A model generated the notes under the pieces. It saw only the letters and a program-made list of their open reading frames with translations. It was not told where the DNA came from and did no database searches. From Scolanthus callimorphus (lineage: Eukaryota > Cnidaria > Anthozoa > Actiniaria > Edwardsiidae): a stretch of DNA of 64,000 nt. Position numbers and translations under genes: made by a program. Of this stretch, positions 12,247-24,935 are shown in pieces. The stretch is taken from assembly GCA_033964015.1 (NCBI GenBank), contig CM066916.1, positions 30,769,404-30,833,403 of the forward strand. The letters run 5' to 3'. The stretch's first letter is position 1. Every line of letters begins with the position of its first letter.

Positions 12247-12792
12247 ATAGTCGAAGCTCTCTGTGCGACCGCTCTCATAAGCGACCAGCTCCCATAACGA
12301 CCATTTTCCCGAAACCCCGTTTGAAATGTCACATAAACTCTGTTATTTCAAGCTCTCGTAAGCGACCGCCTTATCGATGCGACCAGCTCCGTTAGCGACC
12401 ACAATTTCAAATCACCAACAGAGATTTTCTATTGTTTTAAGCTCTCGTAAGCGCCCACAGTACTTTGTCTTTAAAACATCAGTCATCACCTCATAAATAT
12501 CTAAACTGATACAAGCTGCACCAGTGAATGCCATTTTCTACATATTTTCTATGGACATATTTGCGGTTATCTATTCTTAATTGAAATTGGGAAATAAATC
12601 AAACTATTTTAAGCATTATATACATGATATTTTCTAGATTTATTGTACTAAGCTCTCGTAAGCGACCAACACCTATTGTTCAAGTAGGAAGCCGCTTGGT
12701 GGTCGCTTACGAGAGCCGTTCTCGTAAGCGACCAGCTCCGTTAACGACCGCAATTTTCAGTTCCCGAGGTGGTCGCTTACGAGAGCTTCGTC
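12247..12792. repeat. MITE with CTCTCGTAAGCGACC subrepeats
   Basis: The left end CGAAGCTCTCTGTGCGACC is matched inversely by GGTCGCTTACGAGAGCTTCG at about 12,771-12,790. Inside, the motif AGCTCTCGTAAGCGACC recurs several times in both orientations (for example near 12,350, 12,440, 12,650, 12,700 and 12,720). A decayed relative lies in the CAP-gene intron at 21,343-21,412. Confidence 0.7.
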
Positions 12793-13569
12793 TGTAAATA
12801 GATCTGTCAAAATCTAGGCCGATTTCGAAGAAACAGCAGAATTCTAAAGTACATGGTTTTGCAACAGTGTGCGATCAAAGTGACCGTCCGTCCCTATCAG
12901 CCATGGTTCACCTTTACTTTTTAATTTACCTGCTCTGTCGTGCATAGACCTTTGAACAAACCAACGCCACAACTCGATTAAATCTTAGTTAGCTGATGTA
13001 TTCAATCTTGGTTGGAGTAATCAATTTTAACCGGACTACCGGGAGGGATGAGATTGCTGACGGAAGTTGAAGTTCAGATACAGGGGCTCGAAAATTACCT
13101 ACGCACGGGGCGGCACGATTTTTCTCGAATTCATGCATCACGTAACAGTTTTGGGACGTTTCACGAATCACGAAATTCTTTTTTGCACCTTCGGTACCTC
13201 TTCTACTTAAATTACAGAATCATCATACAAGATATGATTGATAATTATGATATATGTGAAATTATTATTGCTTTACACGAACAATCTAGACATATATCTG
13301 TATTTTTGTAACAGTTCCTGCGTCACCGAAGAACGATCTAGAATATCCTTTTTTTCGCATCACGCGTAGCTTTTTATTTTATGCCAATTCCCGGATCTTG
13401 CAGCATCGCACCCCATGCCATATAAATGAAAGTCTCCAAATCAAATATAATTCTGAGTAGTTTAGCGTTGGGTTTCTTGTCGTTGTTTCATGCACTGGTC
13501 TTCCTGTGTTTCCCTGGTTTGGGTGCAACATGCGTGCGTGTGTGGTTGAGTCCGTCGTCGTTGGACCGC
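12793..13569. other. Intergenic, no gene seen
   Basis: Frames of 60-90 codons are present on both strands, but none shows a recognisable domain or a matching splice framework. Confidence 0.4.
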
Positions 13570-13926
13570 CGCCGTGTGCTTGTTCGCAAAGTCGAACGAT
13601 TACGATGGACGAGAAGGACAACTTCCTAGCCTCCTCCGCATGGCATCTCTCTCGAAGGAAGAGAGAGAAATAGAAGAAAAAGGGATTCGGTCAGGCTTCC
13701 TGTGTTACGAGCAAAAAAAAAAATCGTCCATTGAACCAAGGAAGTTTTATAAAACCTCTTGATTGAACTTAAAACACAGGAAGCCCTACCCCTTCTTTTC
13801 TTTGGAAGCCCACCCTGCATTGCTTTAGCCACAGAGTTGCCAGCGGAGGAGGCTCTTCCGACTTCTGACTTCCGTGGCTTTCAACCCGCCATCTTGGAAA
13901 TCGTAATCGTAATCGTAATCGTAATC
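13570..13926. repeat. Imperfect foldback with a terminal (AATCGT)n run
   Basis: Nested inverted segments surround a centre near 13,740: GCCTCCTCCGC (13,630) against GCGGAGGAGGC (13,841), and GGCTTCCTGTGTTAC against AACACAGGAAGCC. The right border is a short microsatellite of the hexamer GTAATC at about 13,903-13,926. The short frames inside are palindromic artefacts. Confidence 0.5.
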
Positions 13927-14588
13927 ACTAGCTGATGCCCGTGAAAAATTCACGGAGTGTAAGGAAGAAAAAAATCACATCGATTAGGATTTTTGCACCG
14001 GTCTCCCTGATTTTGGTGCGACAAAATCACGCGCGTGAGTCCGTCTCTCAAATCGGTCAAAGAACCCGCGAAAATCGAAAACGCAATTAAGCCAATAAAC
14101 ATAAACAGAAAAACCATTTGACTTCGGAATTGTTTGTATGTTGATCATATCGCAGTTAGGGGAGAGAAGAAACAGTCTAGTAAAAATGTTCTAAGAATTT
14201 TATTGGTTTATGAATATTTTTTTTCGGCTTTGCCCTCGCTTAAAAAATCGTTTGAATTAGAACTTAGCCCAAAGTGAATCTTTTCTGGAGGGATTTCCTC
14301 CTTCTCATCGGGCTTGTTTCTTTCGTTTTGCGATACAGCCGTCAGGATTTATACTTAGAGAATGTTATTCATGGCTTTGTATTGTAAATGTGTTATTTCA
14401 ACTTAGCATGACTTAGCGCGTGCTCCGAGGGAAGCAAGGTAGTGTGTACGTTTGTAGAAACTTCAATGAAAATTTTCTCAGCTCAAATCTTTCCAGTTAG
14501 AATTATCCCTGCACATTCCTGTATGTAATCTGTAAGAGAACCATTTAGGTTTCAATGTCTTTGGTGCTTTCGGCTGCGCGAACCGACT
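13927..14588. other. Intergenic, no gene seen
   Basis: Unique sequence leading into the satellite. No gene or repeat was recognised. Confidence 0.4.
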
Positions 14589-17500
14589 TAATCGTATAGA
14601 TAATCGTATAGATAATCGTATAGATAATCGTATAGATAATCGTATAGATAATCGTATAGATAATCGTATAGATAATCGTATAGATACTCGTATCGATAAT
14701 TGTCTAGAAAATCGTCTAGATAATCGTCTAGATAATCGTCTAGATAATCGTCTAGATAATCGTATAGATAATCGTATAGATAATCGTATAGATAATCGTA
14801 TAGATAATCGTATAGATAATCGTATAGATAATCGTATAGATAATCGTATAGATAATCGTATAGATAATCGTATAGATAATCGTATAGATAATCGTATAGA
14901 TAATCGTATAGATAATCGTCTAGACAATCATCTAGATAATCGTCTAGATAATCGCATAGATAATCGCATAGATAATCGCATAGATAATCGCATAGATAAT
15001 CGTCTAGATAATCGTCTAGATAATCGTCTAGATAATCGTCTAGATAATCGTCTAGATAATCGTCTAGATAATCGTATAGATAATCGTATAGATAATCGTA
15101 TAGATAATCGTATAGATAATCGTATAGATAATCGTATAGATAATCGTATAGATAATCGTATAGATAATCGTATAGATAATCGTATAGATATCGTATAGAT
15201 AATCGTATAGATAATCGTATAGATAATCGTATAGATAATCGTATAGATAATCGTATAGATAATTGATTATCTATCGATTTTTTTTCAAAACTGAAAAACA
15301 ATTGGCATATCGTATAGATAATCGTATAGATAATCGTACAGATAATCGTACAGATAATCGTATAGATAATCGTATAGATAATCGTATAGATAATCGTATA
15401 GATAATCGTATAGATAATCGTATAGATAATCGTATAGATAATCGTATAGATAATCTTATAGAAATCGTCTAGATAATCGTCTAGATAATCGTCTAGATAA
15501 TCGTCTAGATAATCGTATAGATAATCGATTATCTATCGATTTTTTTTCAAACTGAAAAACAATTGGCATATCGTATACATACTCGTATAGATAATCGTCT
15601 AGATAATCGTCTAGATAATCGTATAGTTTAATCGTATAGATAATCGTATAGATAATCGTATAGATAATCGTATAGATAATCGTATAGATAATGGTCTAGA
15701 TAATGCTCTAGATAATCGTCTAGATAATGGTCTAGATAATCGTCTAGATAATGGTCTAGATAATGGTCTAGATAATCGTCTAGATAATCGTCTAGATAAT
15801 CGTCTAGATAATCGCATAGATAATCGTCTAGATAATCGTCTAGATAATCGTCTAGATAATCGTCTAGATAATCGTCTAGATAATCGTCTAGATAATCGTC
15901 TAGATAATCGTCTAGATAATCGTCTAGATAATCGTCTAGATAATCGTCTAGATAATCGTCTAGATAATCGTATAGATAATCGTATAGATAATCGTATAGA
16001 TAATCGTATAGATAATCGTATAGATAATCGTATAGATAATCGTACAGATAATCGTACAGATAATCGTACAGATAATCGTACAGATAATCGTATAGATATC
16101 GTATAGATAATCGTATAGATAATCGTATAGATAATCGTATGGATAATCGTATGGATAATCGTATAGATAATCGTATAGATAATCGTATAGATAATCGTAT
16201 GGATAATCGTATAGATAATCGTATAGATAATCGTATAGATAATCGTATAGATAATCGTATAGATAATCGTATAGATAATCGTATAGATAATCGTATAGAT
16301 AATCGTATAGATAATCGTATAGATAATCGTATAGATAATCGATTATCTATCGATTTTTTTTTTCAAAACTGAAAAACAATTGGCATATCGTATAGATAAT
16401 CGTATAGATAATCGTCTAGATAATCGTCTAGATAATCGTTTAGATAATCGTTTAGATAATCGTCTAGATAATCGTCTAGATAATCGTCTAGATTATTGTC
16501 TAGATAATTGATTATCTATCGATTTTTTTTCAAAACTGAAAAACATTTGGCATATCGTATAGATAATCGTATAGATAATCGTATAGATAATCGTAGATAA
16601 TATAGATAATCGTCTAGATAATCGTCTAGATAATCGTCTAGATAATGGTTTAAATTTGGTCTAAATAATCGTCCAGATAATCGTCTAGATAATCGTCTAC
16701 ATAATCGTCTAGATGATCGTCTAAATAATCGTCTAGATAATGGTCTAGATATTGATCTAAATAATCGTCTAGATAATCGTCTAGATAATCGTCTAGATAA
16801 TCGTCTAGATAATCGTATAAATAATCGTAAAGATAATCGTAAAGAAAATCGTTTAGATAATCGTATAGATAATCGTATAGAAAATCATGTAGATAATCAT
16901 GATAATCGTATAGATAATCGTATAGATAATCATATAGATAATCATGATAATCATATATTAATCGTATAGATACTCGTATAGATAATCGTATAGCTAATCG
17001 TATAGATAATCGTACAGATAATCGTATAGAGAATCGTCTAGATAATCATCTAGATAATCGTCTAGATAATCGTCTAGATAATCGTCTAGATAATCGTATA
17101 GATAATCGTATAGATAATCGTATAGATAATCGTACAGATAATCGTATAGATAATCGTATAGATAATCGTATAGATAATCGTACAGATAATCGTACAGATA
17201 ATCGTATAGATATCGTATAGATAATCGTATAGATAATCGTATAGATAATCGTATAGATAATCGTATAGATAATCGTATAGATAATCGTATAGATAATCGT
17301 ATAGATATCGTATAGATATGGTATAGATAATCGTATAGATAATCGTATAGATAATCGTATAGATAATCGTATAGATAATCGTATAGATAATCGTATAGAT
17401 AATCGATTATCTATCGATTTTTTTTCAAAACTGAAAAACAATTGGCATATCGTCTAGATAATCGTCTAGATAATCGTCTAGATAATCGTCTAGATAATCG

Positions 17501-20500
17501 TTTTTAGATAATCGTTTAGATAATCGTCTAGATAATCGTCTAGATAATCGTCTAGATTATCGTCTAGATAATTGATTATCTATCGATTTTTTTCAAAAAC
17601 TGAAAACATTTGGCATATCGTATAGATAATCGTATAGATAATCTTATAGATAACGTAGATAATATAGATAATCGTCTAGATAATCGTCTAGATAATCGTC
17701 TAGATAATGGTCTAAATATTGGTCTAAATAATCGTCCAGATAATCGTCTAGATAATCGTCTACATAATCGTCTAGATAATCGTCTAGATAATCGTCTAGA
17801 TAATCGTATAGATAATCGTATAGATAATCGTTAGATAATCGTATAGATAATCGTATAGATAATCGTATAGATAATCGTATAGATAATCGTATAGATAATC
17901 GTATAGATAATCGTATAGATAATCGTATAGATAATCGTATAGATAATCGTATAGATAATCGTATAGATAATCGTATAGAAAATCGTATAGATAATGGTTC
18001 TAGACAATGGTCTAGATAATCGTCTAGATAATGGTCTAGATAATCGTCTAGATAATGGTCTAGATAATCGTCTAGATATGGTCTAGATAATCGTCTAGAT
18101 AATCGTCTAGAATCGTCTAGATAATCGTCTAGATAATCGTCTAGATAATCGCATAGATAATCGCATAGATAATCGTCTAGATAATCGTCTAGATAATCGT
18201 CTAGATAATCGTCTAGATAATCGTCTAGATAATCGTCTAGCTTCGTAGATAATCGTCTAGATAATCGTCTAGATAATCGTCTAGATAATCGTCTAGATAA
18301 TCGTTTAGATAATCGTTTAGATAATCGTCTAGATAATCGGTTCGATAATCGTCTAGATTATCGTCTAGATAATGATATGATTATCTATCGATTTTTTTTC
18401 AAACTGAAAAATTTTGGCATATCGTATAGATAATCGTATAGATAATCGTAGATAATATAGATAATCGTCTAGATAATCGTCTAGATAATCGTCTAGATAA
18501 TCGTCTAGATAATGGTCTAAATATTGGTAAATAATCGTCCAGATAATCGTCTAGATAATCGTCTACTAATCGTCTAGATAATCGTCCAGATAATCGTATA
18601 GATATCGTATAGATAATCGTATAGATAATCGTATAGATAATCGTATAGATAATCGTATAGATAACGTATAGATAATCGTATAGATAATCGTATAGATAAT
18701 CGTATAGATAATCGTATAGATAATCGTATAGATAATCGTATAGATATCGTATACATAATCGTATAGAGATCGTATAGATAATCGTATAGATAATCGTATA
18801 GATATCGTATAGATAATCGTATAGATATCGTATAGATAATCGTATAGATAATCGTATAGATAATCGTCTAGATAACCGTCTAGATATTGATCTAGATAAT
18901 CGTCTAGATAATCGTCTAGATAATCGTCTAGATATCGTCTAGATAATCGTATAAATAATCGTAAAGATAATCGTAAAGAAAATCGTATAGATAATCGTAT
19001 AGATAATCGTATAGAAAAATCATATAATAATCATGATAATCGTATAGATAATCGTATAGATAATCATATAGATAATCATGATAATCATATATAATCGATA
19101 GATACTCGTATAGATAATCGTATAGCTAATCGTATAGATAATCGTATGGATAATCGTATAGATAATCGTATAGATAATCGTATAGATAATCGTATAGATA
19201 ATCGTATAGCTAATCGTATAGATAATCGTATAGATAATCGTTAGATAATCGTATAGATAATCGTATAGATATCGTATAGATAATCGTATAGATAATCGAT
19301 TAATCTATCGATTTTTTTTCAAAAACTGAAAACACTTGGCATATCGTATAGATAATCGTATAGATAATCGTCTAGATAATCGTCTAGATAATCGTTTAGA
19401 TAATCGTTTAGATAATCGTCTAGATAATCGTCTAGATAATCGTCTAGATTATTGTCTAGATAATTGATTATCTATCGCTTTTTTTTTCAAAAACTGAAAA
19501 ACATTTGGCATATCGTATAGATAATCGTATAGATAATCGTATAGATAATCGATAGATAATCGTAGATATATAGATATCGTCTAGATACTCGTCTAGATAA
19601 TGGTCTAAATATGGTCTAAATAATCGTCAGGATAATCGTCTAGATAATCGTCTACATAATCGTCTAGATAATCGTCTAGATAATCGTCTAGATATCGTCT
19701 AGATAATCGTATAGATAATCGTATAGATAATCGTATAGATAATCGTATAGAATCGTATAGATAATCGTATAGATAATCGTATAGATAATCGTATAGATAA
19801 TCGTCTAGATAATCGTCTAGATAATGGTCTAGATATTGATCTAAATAATCGTCCAGATAATCGTCTAGATAATTCGTCTAGATAATCGTCTAGATAATCG
19901 TCTAGATAATCGTCTAGATAATCGTAAAGATAATCGTAAGAAAATCGTATAGATAATCGTATAGATAATCGTATAGAAAATCATATAGATAATCATGATA
20001 ATCGTATAGATAATGTAAGATAATCATATATATAATCGTATAGATACTCGTATAGATAATCGTATAGCTAATCGTATAGATAATCGTACAGATAATCGTA
20101 TAGAGAATCGTCTAGATAATCATCTAGATAATCGTCTAGATAACGTCTAGATAAATCGTATAGATAATCGTATAGATAATCGTATAGATAATCGTATAGA
20201 TAATCGTACAGATAATCGTATAGACAATCGTATAGATAATCGTATAGATAATCGTACAGATAATCGTACAGATAATCGTACAGATAATCGTACAGATAAG
20301 TATAGATAATCGTATAGATAATCGTATAGATAATCGTATAGATAATCGTATAGATAATCGTATAGATAATCGCTATAGATAATCGTATAGATAATCGTAT
20401 AGAATCGTATAGATAATCGTATAGATAATCGTATAGATAATCGTATAGATAATCGTATAGATAATCGTATAGATAATCGTATAGATAATCGTATAGATAA

Positions 20501-21029
20501 TCGTAATAGATATCGTATAGATAATCGATTATCTATCGATTTTTTTTTTCAAAACTGAAAAACAATTGGCATATCGTATAGATAATCGTCTAGATAATCG
20601 TCTAGATAATCGTCTAGATAATCGTTTAGATAATGTTTAGATACTCGTCTAGATATGTCTAGATAATCGTCTAGATTATCGTCTAGATAATTGATTATCT
20701 ATCGATTTTTTCAAAACTGAAAAACATTTGGCATATCGTATAGATAATCGTATAGAAACCGGAGATAAATAGATAATCGTCTAGATAATCGTCTAGATAA
20801 TCGTCTAGATAATGGTCTAAATATTGGTCTAAATAATCGTCCAGATAATCGTCTAGATAATCGTCTAGATAATCGTCTAGATAATCGTCTAGATAATCGT
20901 ATAGATGAATCGTATAGATAATCGTATAGATAATCGTATAGATAATCGTATAGATAATCGTATAGATAATCGTATAGATAATCGTATAGATAATCGTATA
21001 GATAATCGTATAGATAATCGTATAGATAA
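14589..21029. repeat. 12-bp satellite with higher-order structure
   Basis: More than 6 kb of the 12-mer CGTATAGATAAT and its variants (CGTCTAGATAAT, CGCATAGATAAT, CGTACAGATAAT), which form homogeneous runs. Eleven copies of a spacer of about 48 bp interrupt the array. The spacer begins GATTATCTATCGATTTTTTT and ends ACTGAAAAACAATTGGCATA, with starts near 15,263, 15,527, 16,340, 16,508, 17,403, 17,572, 18,378, 19,298, 19,467, 20,528 and 20,694. Long frames reading IDNR or YDYL repeats are a by-product of the 12-bp period and not proteins. Many units lack one base (GATATCG for GATAATCG). The array runs into an assembly gap, so its true length is unknown. Confidence 0.97.
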
Positions 21030-21129
21030 NNNNNNNNNNNNNNNNNNNNNNNNNNNNNNNNNNNNNNNNNNNNNNNNNNNNNNNNNNNNNNNNNNNNNNN
21101 NNNNNNNNNNNNNNNNNNNNNNNNNNNNN
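21030..21129. other. Assembly gap (100 N)
   Basis: Exactly 100 unknown bases, the conventional size for a gap of unknown length. It lies at the right edge of the satellite, where assembly is expected to fail. Confidence 0.98.
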
Positions 21130-21224
21130 CGAGCTCTAGAGAGTTGATAGCATGCCTTTGCTACAGCTTCAAGTTCATAAACTGTTAACAGTCGAGGGTC
21201 CAAATAGCACCTTTTGTCTTCTAG

Positions 21225-22447
21225 AGATAGCCATCAAGGAGGGGATGCTGCGCAATAACAGCTTCCGGTTGCTGCATCACGTGCAGCCTCTACAGTGGAA
21301 TGAGTCTTTAGGACTATCGCCAGCGACGCCACTACATTTCAGGTGATTAACGTTAACGACCACAATGTTTTGTTCCCGAGGTTGCCTTACGAGAGCTTCC
21401 ACTGTATTTCAGGGCGAGTCACCAGGGGAAAACGTGGCGCAGATATGGCACAGCTTTCCTCCCGCGCCTCTTACTGCCACCTCAACATCTGGTACAGTGA
21501 ACGGAAGGACTACAGCTTTGCGTACCAGACATTCGCGGACAAAGTACGCCATTTCTGCCAGATGATATGGAAAGTACCATGCAAGTTGGGCTAGGTAAGA
21601 GCACAGAAAAGACACAGTGGGCGACAGCATAAGCTCAGTGCTTGAAATTAGCCTTTCAGGCTCCGAGAGTAGTGATGAGGAAACATACTGGGCCATTATT
21701 AAGTGCGCAATTTTTTCTCAATGTGTTTTCAAAGTACATTTGCGGAACAGCTTCAGCATTTGTCAAAAGTTTCGGGCAGAACTCACGGAAATTCGGAAAA
21801 CCTTTCGAGAATGTCCTAGAAAGTGGGATTTCGGTATTTTCGGGAATATGCGTGTTCCATTGATTTCCCTCTGAAGTTTAAAGAATTTTCGGTCAAATAG
21901 AAAACGCCCCAGAAGACTGTTCATCGAAATTTTGTGTCCAAACCAAAAAGATCGCTTTTGTGTGTTATGATTGTTCGCGTGATTTCTCGGGTCGAGACCA
22001 ATTGAGCAAGAAAATTACCGACAACATGACAACCTGTTCTTTTGTCGAATAGAAAGGGTCCCAGGAGACAATCACTAGGAGTGAACATAACTGATTACTC
22101 TTTCACAGAACGAGTTATTTTTAGATTGCTTTATAATGTTTTCACGTCTAACGTGATGCATCCTATGCGTTTATTAGCATGTAGCGTTGGAATGACAAAA
22201 TAATACATTCAGCTCTTTCTCCTTAGAAAAGAACAAGTTTTTTGTATTCCTACTCATCTAAACTACACAGGCGTGGCAACAAGCCCCTCTGACAAGTACA
22301 GGATAGTGGTGGCGCTCTACTGGCCGATAGGGAACGATCCACATCCCAAAACAGCTCGCCAGAAACATCCCCCGACCAGGAGGAGGGCCCGACGTGTATG
22401 CGACAGTCAAGTGGAACTTTTTGAGACCAGACAAGGGCACGAACTAG
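21225..22447 (+). CDS. CAP-domain (SCP/PR-1/CRISP) secreted protein, partial, frames broken
   Basis: Three exons of a CAP-superfamily domain. Exon 21,225-21,342 follows a pyrimidine-rich acceptor (CTTTTGTCTTCTAG) and reads LRNNSFRLLHHVQPLQWNES, the usual N-terminal helix region with the LxWN motif. Exon 21,413-21,594 carries GESPGENVAQ and, in another frame, WYSERKDYSF and HFCQMIWK, matching the GEN, WYxE and HFTQVVW signatures. Exon 22,271-22,447 reads GVATSPSDKYRIVVALYWPI followed by GN, the C-terminal CAP2-type signature. CAP proteins are typically secreted and cysteine-stabilised; functions range from sterol binding to venom components. The signal peptide is not visible and is probably upstream of or inside the gap. 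At least three frame shifts are needed, and the first two have the sense of one missing base, so this may be sequencing error beside a gap or a decaying copy. The final codons enter the 56-bp repeat array. Confidence 0.6.
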
Positions 22448-24490
22448 TGACCATACAAGGACACGAACTAAACACAAGACAAGGGCACTAAGCCCAGACT
22501 AAAGACCAGACAAGGACCGAACTAACACAAGACAAGGGCACTAAGCCCAGACTAAAGACCAGACAAGGACACGAACTAAACACAAGACAAGGGCACTAAA
22601 GCCCAGACTAAAGACCAGACAAGGACACGAACTAAACACAGACAAGGGCACTAAAGCCAGACTACAAGACCAGAAGACACGAACTAGTGACCAGACAAGG
22701 ACACGAACTAAACACAAGACAAGGGCACTAAAGACCAGACTAAAGACCAGACAAGGACACGAACTAAACACAAGACAAGGGCACTAAAGCCAGACTAAAG
22801 ACCAGACAAGGGCACGAACTAAACACAAGACAAGGGCACTAAAGCCAGACTAAAGACCAGACAAGGACACGAACTAGTGAGCAGACAAGGACACGAACTA
22901 ACACAAGACAAGGGCACTAAAGACCAGACTAAAGACCAGACAAGGACACGAACTTAGCACAAGACAAGGGCACTAAAGCCAGACTAAAGACCAGACAAGG
23001 GCACGAACTAAACACAAGACAAGGGCACTAAAGCCCAGACTAAAGACCAGACAAGGACACGAACTAGTGACCAGACAAGGACACGAACTAAACACAAGAC
23101 AAGGCACTAAAGCCCAGACTAAGACCAGACAAGGGCACGAACTAAACACAAGACAAAGGCACTAAAGCCAAGACTAAAGACCAGACAAGGACACGAACTA
23201 AACACAAGACAAGCGCACTAAAGCCCAGACTAAAGACCAGACAAGGGCACGAACTAAACACAAGACAAGGGCACTAAAGCCCAGACTAAAGACCAGACAA
23301 GGACACGAACTAAACACAAGACAAGCGCTCACTAAAGCCCGACTAAAGACCAGACAAGGGCACGAACTAAACACAAGACAAGGGCACTAAAGCCAAGACT
23401 AAAGACCAGACAAGGACACGAACTAAACACAAGACAAGGGCACTAAAGCCCAGACTAAAGACCAGACAAGGACACGAACTAAACACAAGACAAGCGCACT
23501 AAAGCCCAGACTAAAGACAGACAAGGGCACGAACTAAACACAAGACAAGGCACTAAAGCCCAGACTAAAGACCAGACAAGGACACGAACTAAACACAAGA
23601 CAAGCGCACTAAAGCCCAGACTAAAGACCAGACAAGGACACGAACTAAACACAAGACAAGCGCACTAAAGCCCAGACTAAAGACCAGACAAGGGCACGAA
23701 CTAAACACAAGACAAGGGCACTAAAGCCCAGACTAAAGACCAGACAAGGACACGAACTAAACACAAGACAAGCGCACTAAAAGCCCAGACTAAAGACCAG
23801 ACAAGGGCACGAACTAAACACAAGACAAGCGCACTAAAGCCCAGAACTAAAGACCAGACAAGGGCACGAACTAAACACAAGACAAGCGCACTAAAGCCCA
23901 GACTAAAGACCAGACAAGGGCACGAACTAAACACAAGACAAGGGCACTAAAGCCCAGACTAAAGACCAGACAAGGACACAAACTAAACACAAGACAAGCG
24001 CACTAAAGCCCAGACTAAAGACCAGACAAGGGCACGAACTAAACACAAGACAAGGGCACTAAAGCCCAGACTAAAGACCAGACAAGGACACGAACTAAAC
24101 ACAAGACAAGCGCACTAAAGCCCAGACTAAAGACCAGACAAGGGCACGAACTAAACACAAGACAAGGCACTAAAGCCAAGACTAAAGACCAGACAAGGAC
24201 ACGAACTAAACACAAGACAAGGGCACTAAAGCCCAGACTAAAGACCAGACAAGGACACGAAAACAACAAGACAAGGGCACTAAAGCCCAGACTAAAGACC
24301 AGACAAGGGCACGAACTAAACACAAGACAAGGGCACTAAAGCCCAGACTAAAGACCAGACAAGGGCACGAACTAAACACAAGACAAGGGCACTAAAGCCA
24401 GACTAAAGACCAGACAAGGACACGAACTAAACACAAGACAAGCGCACTAAAGCCCAGACTAAAGACCAGACAAGGGCACGAACTAGAGAG
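22427..24490. repeat. 56-bp minisatellite, about 36 copies
   Basis: Tandem copies of a 56-bp unit made of two related halves: about 24 bp starting AGACAAGGACACGAACTAAA and about 32 bp starting AGACAAGGGCACTAAAGCCC. Adjacent full units at 24,301 and 24,357 show the exact period. Single-base losses are frequent (GCCAGAC for GCCCAGAC, AAGGCACT for AAGGGCACT). The Leu/Val/Ser-rich minus-strand frames inside are repeat artefacts. The array starts within the last exon of the CAP gene. Confidence 0.95.
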
Positions 24491-24574
24491 ATATAACTCA
24501 GCAGAGCTATGGGCTTTGTTGTATGCGTGAGGAAACTGGATGTTCATCTTCCCCCAGTCAAACCATCCAAAGCC

Positions 24575-24665
24575 ATTGAGGTTCTTCTCCGGTTTCGCCT
24601 ATTCGCGACGGAAAACCAGTCGACTGCTCTAGGCGAAACAAGGCAAGAAGCTATTGGCTTAGATG
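24575..24665. repeat. Foldback MITE, second copy of the 7.49-kb family
   Basis: The left arm contains CCGGTTTCGCCTATTC and the right arm CTAGGCGAAACAAGGCAAGA, inverted relative to each other and similar to the element at 7486-7630. Confidence 0.55.
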
Positions 24666-24935
24666 GCTCGAAAGGCGGGACAAAAAAAAACAATCAAAAA
24701 AAACATCCAAAGCGACGTTTTGAGAATGTTCAGCGCGGAACAACGAATTTAGATTGAAAACGAATTTAGATTTTAGATTGAAAAAATTTAAAAAGGCTAT
24801 TCAAAACGGTAAGAAGGATACTTGATAACGAGGTTTTATTTGCAGTGGCAACAATTACGTTACGAATAAAGATCAATCTAACATCATTACTACTTTGTAT
24901 TTATACAAGGATATCCCTGATTTATATAACTTCAT

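Noticed and set aside
14478..20900. Long open frames reading repeated IDNR, LSIR or YDYL
   Set aside because: They are produced by the 12-bp period (a multiple of three) of a non-coding satellite, appear in several frames and on both strands, and have no promoter, splice or composition support.
22250..24323. Leu/Val/Ser-rich minus-strand frames such as FSSCPCLVFSL repeats
   Set aside because: The 56-bp unit is not a multiple of three; the frames exist only by chance joining of repeat units with indels.
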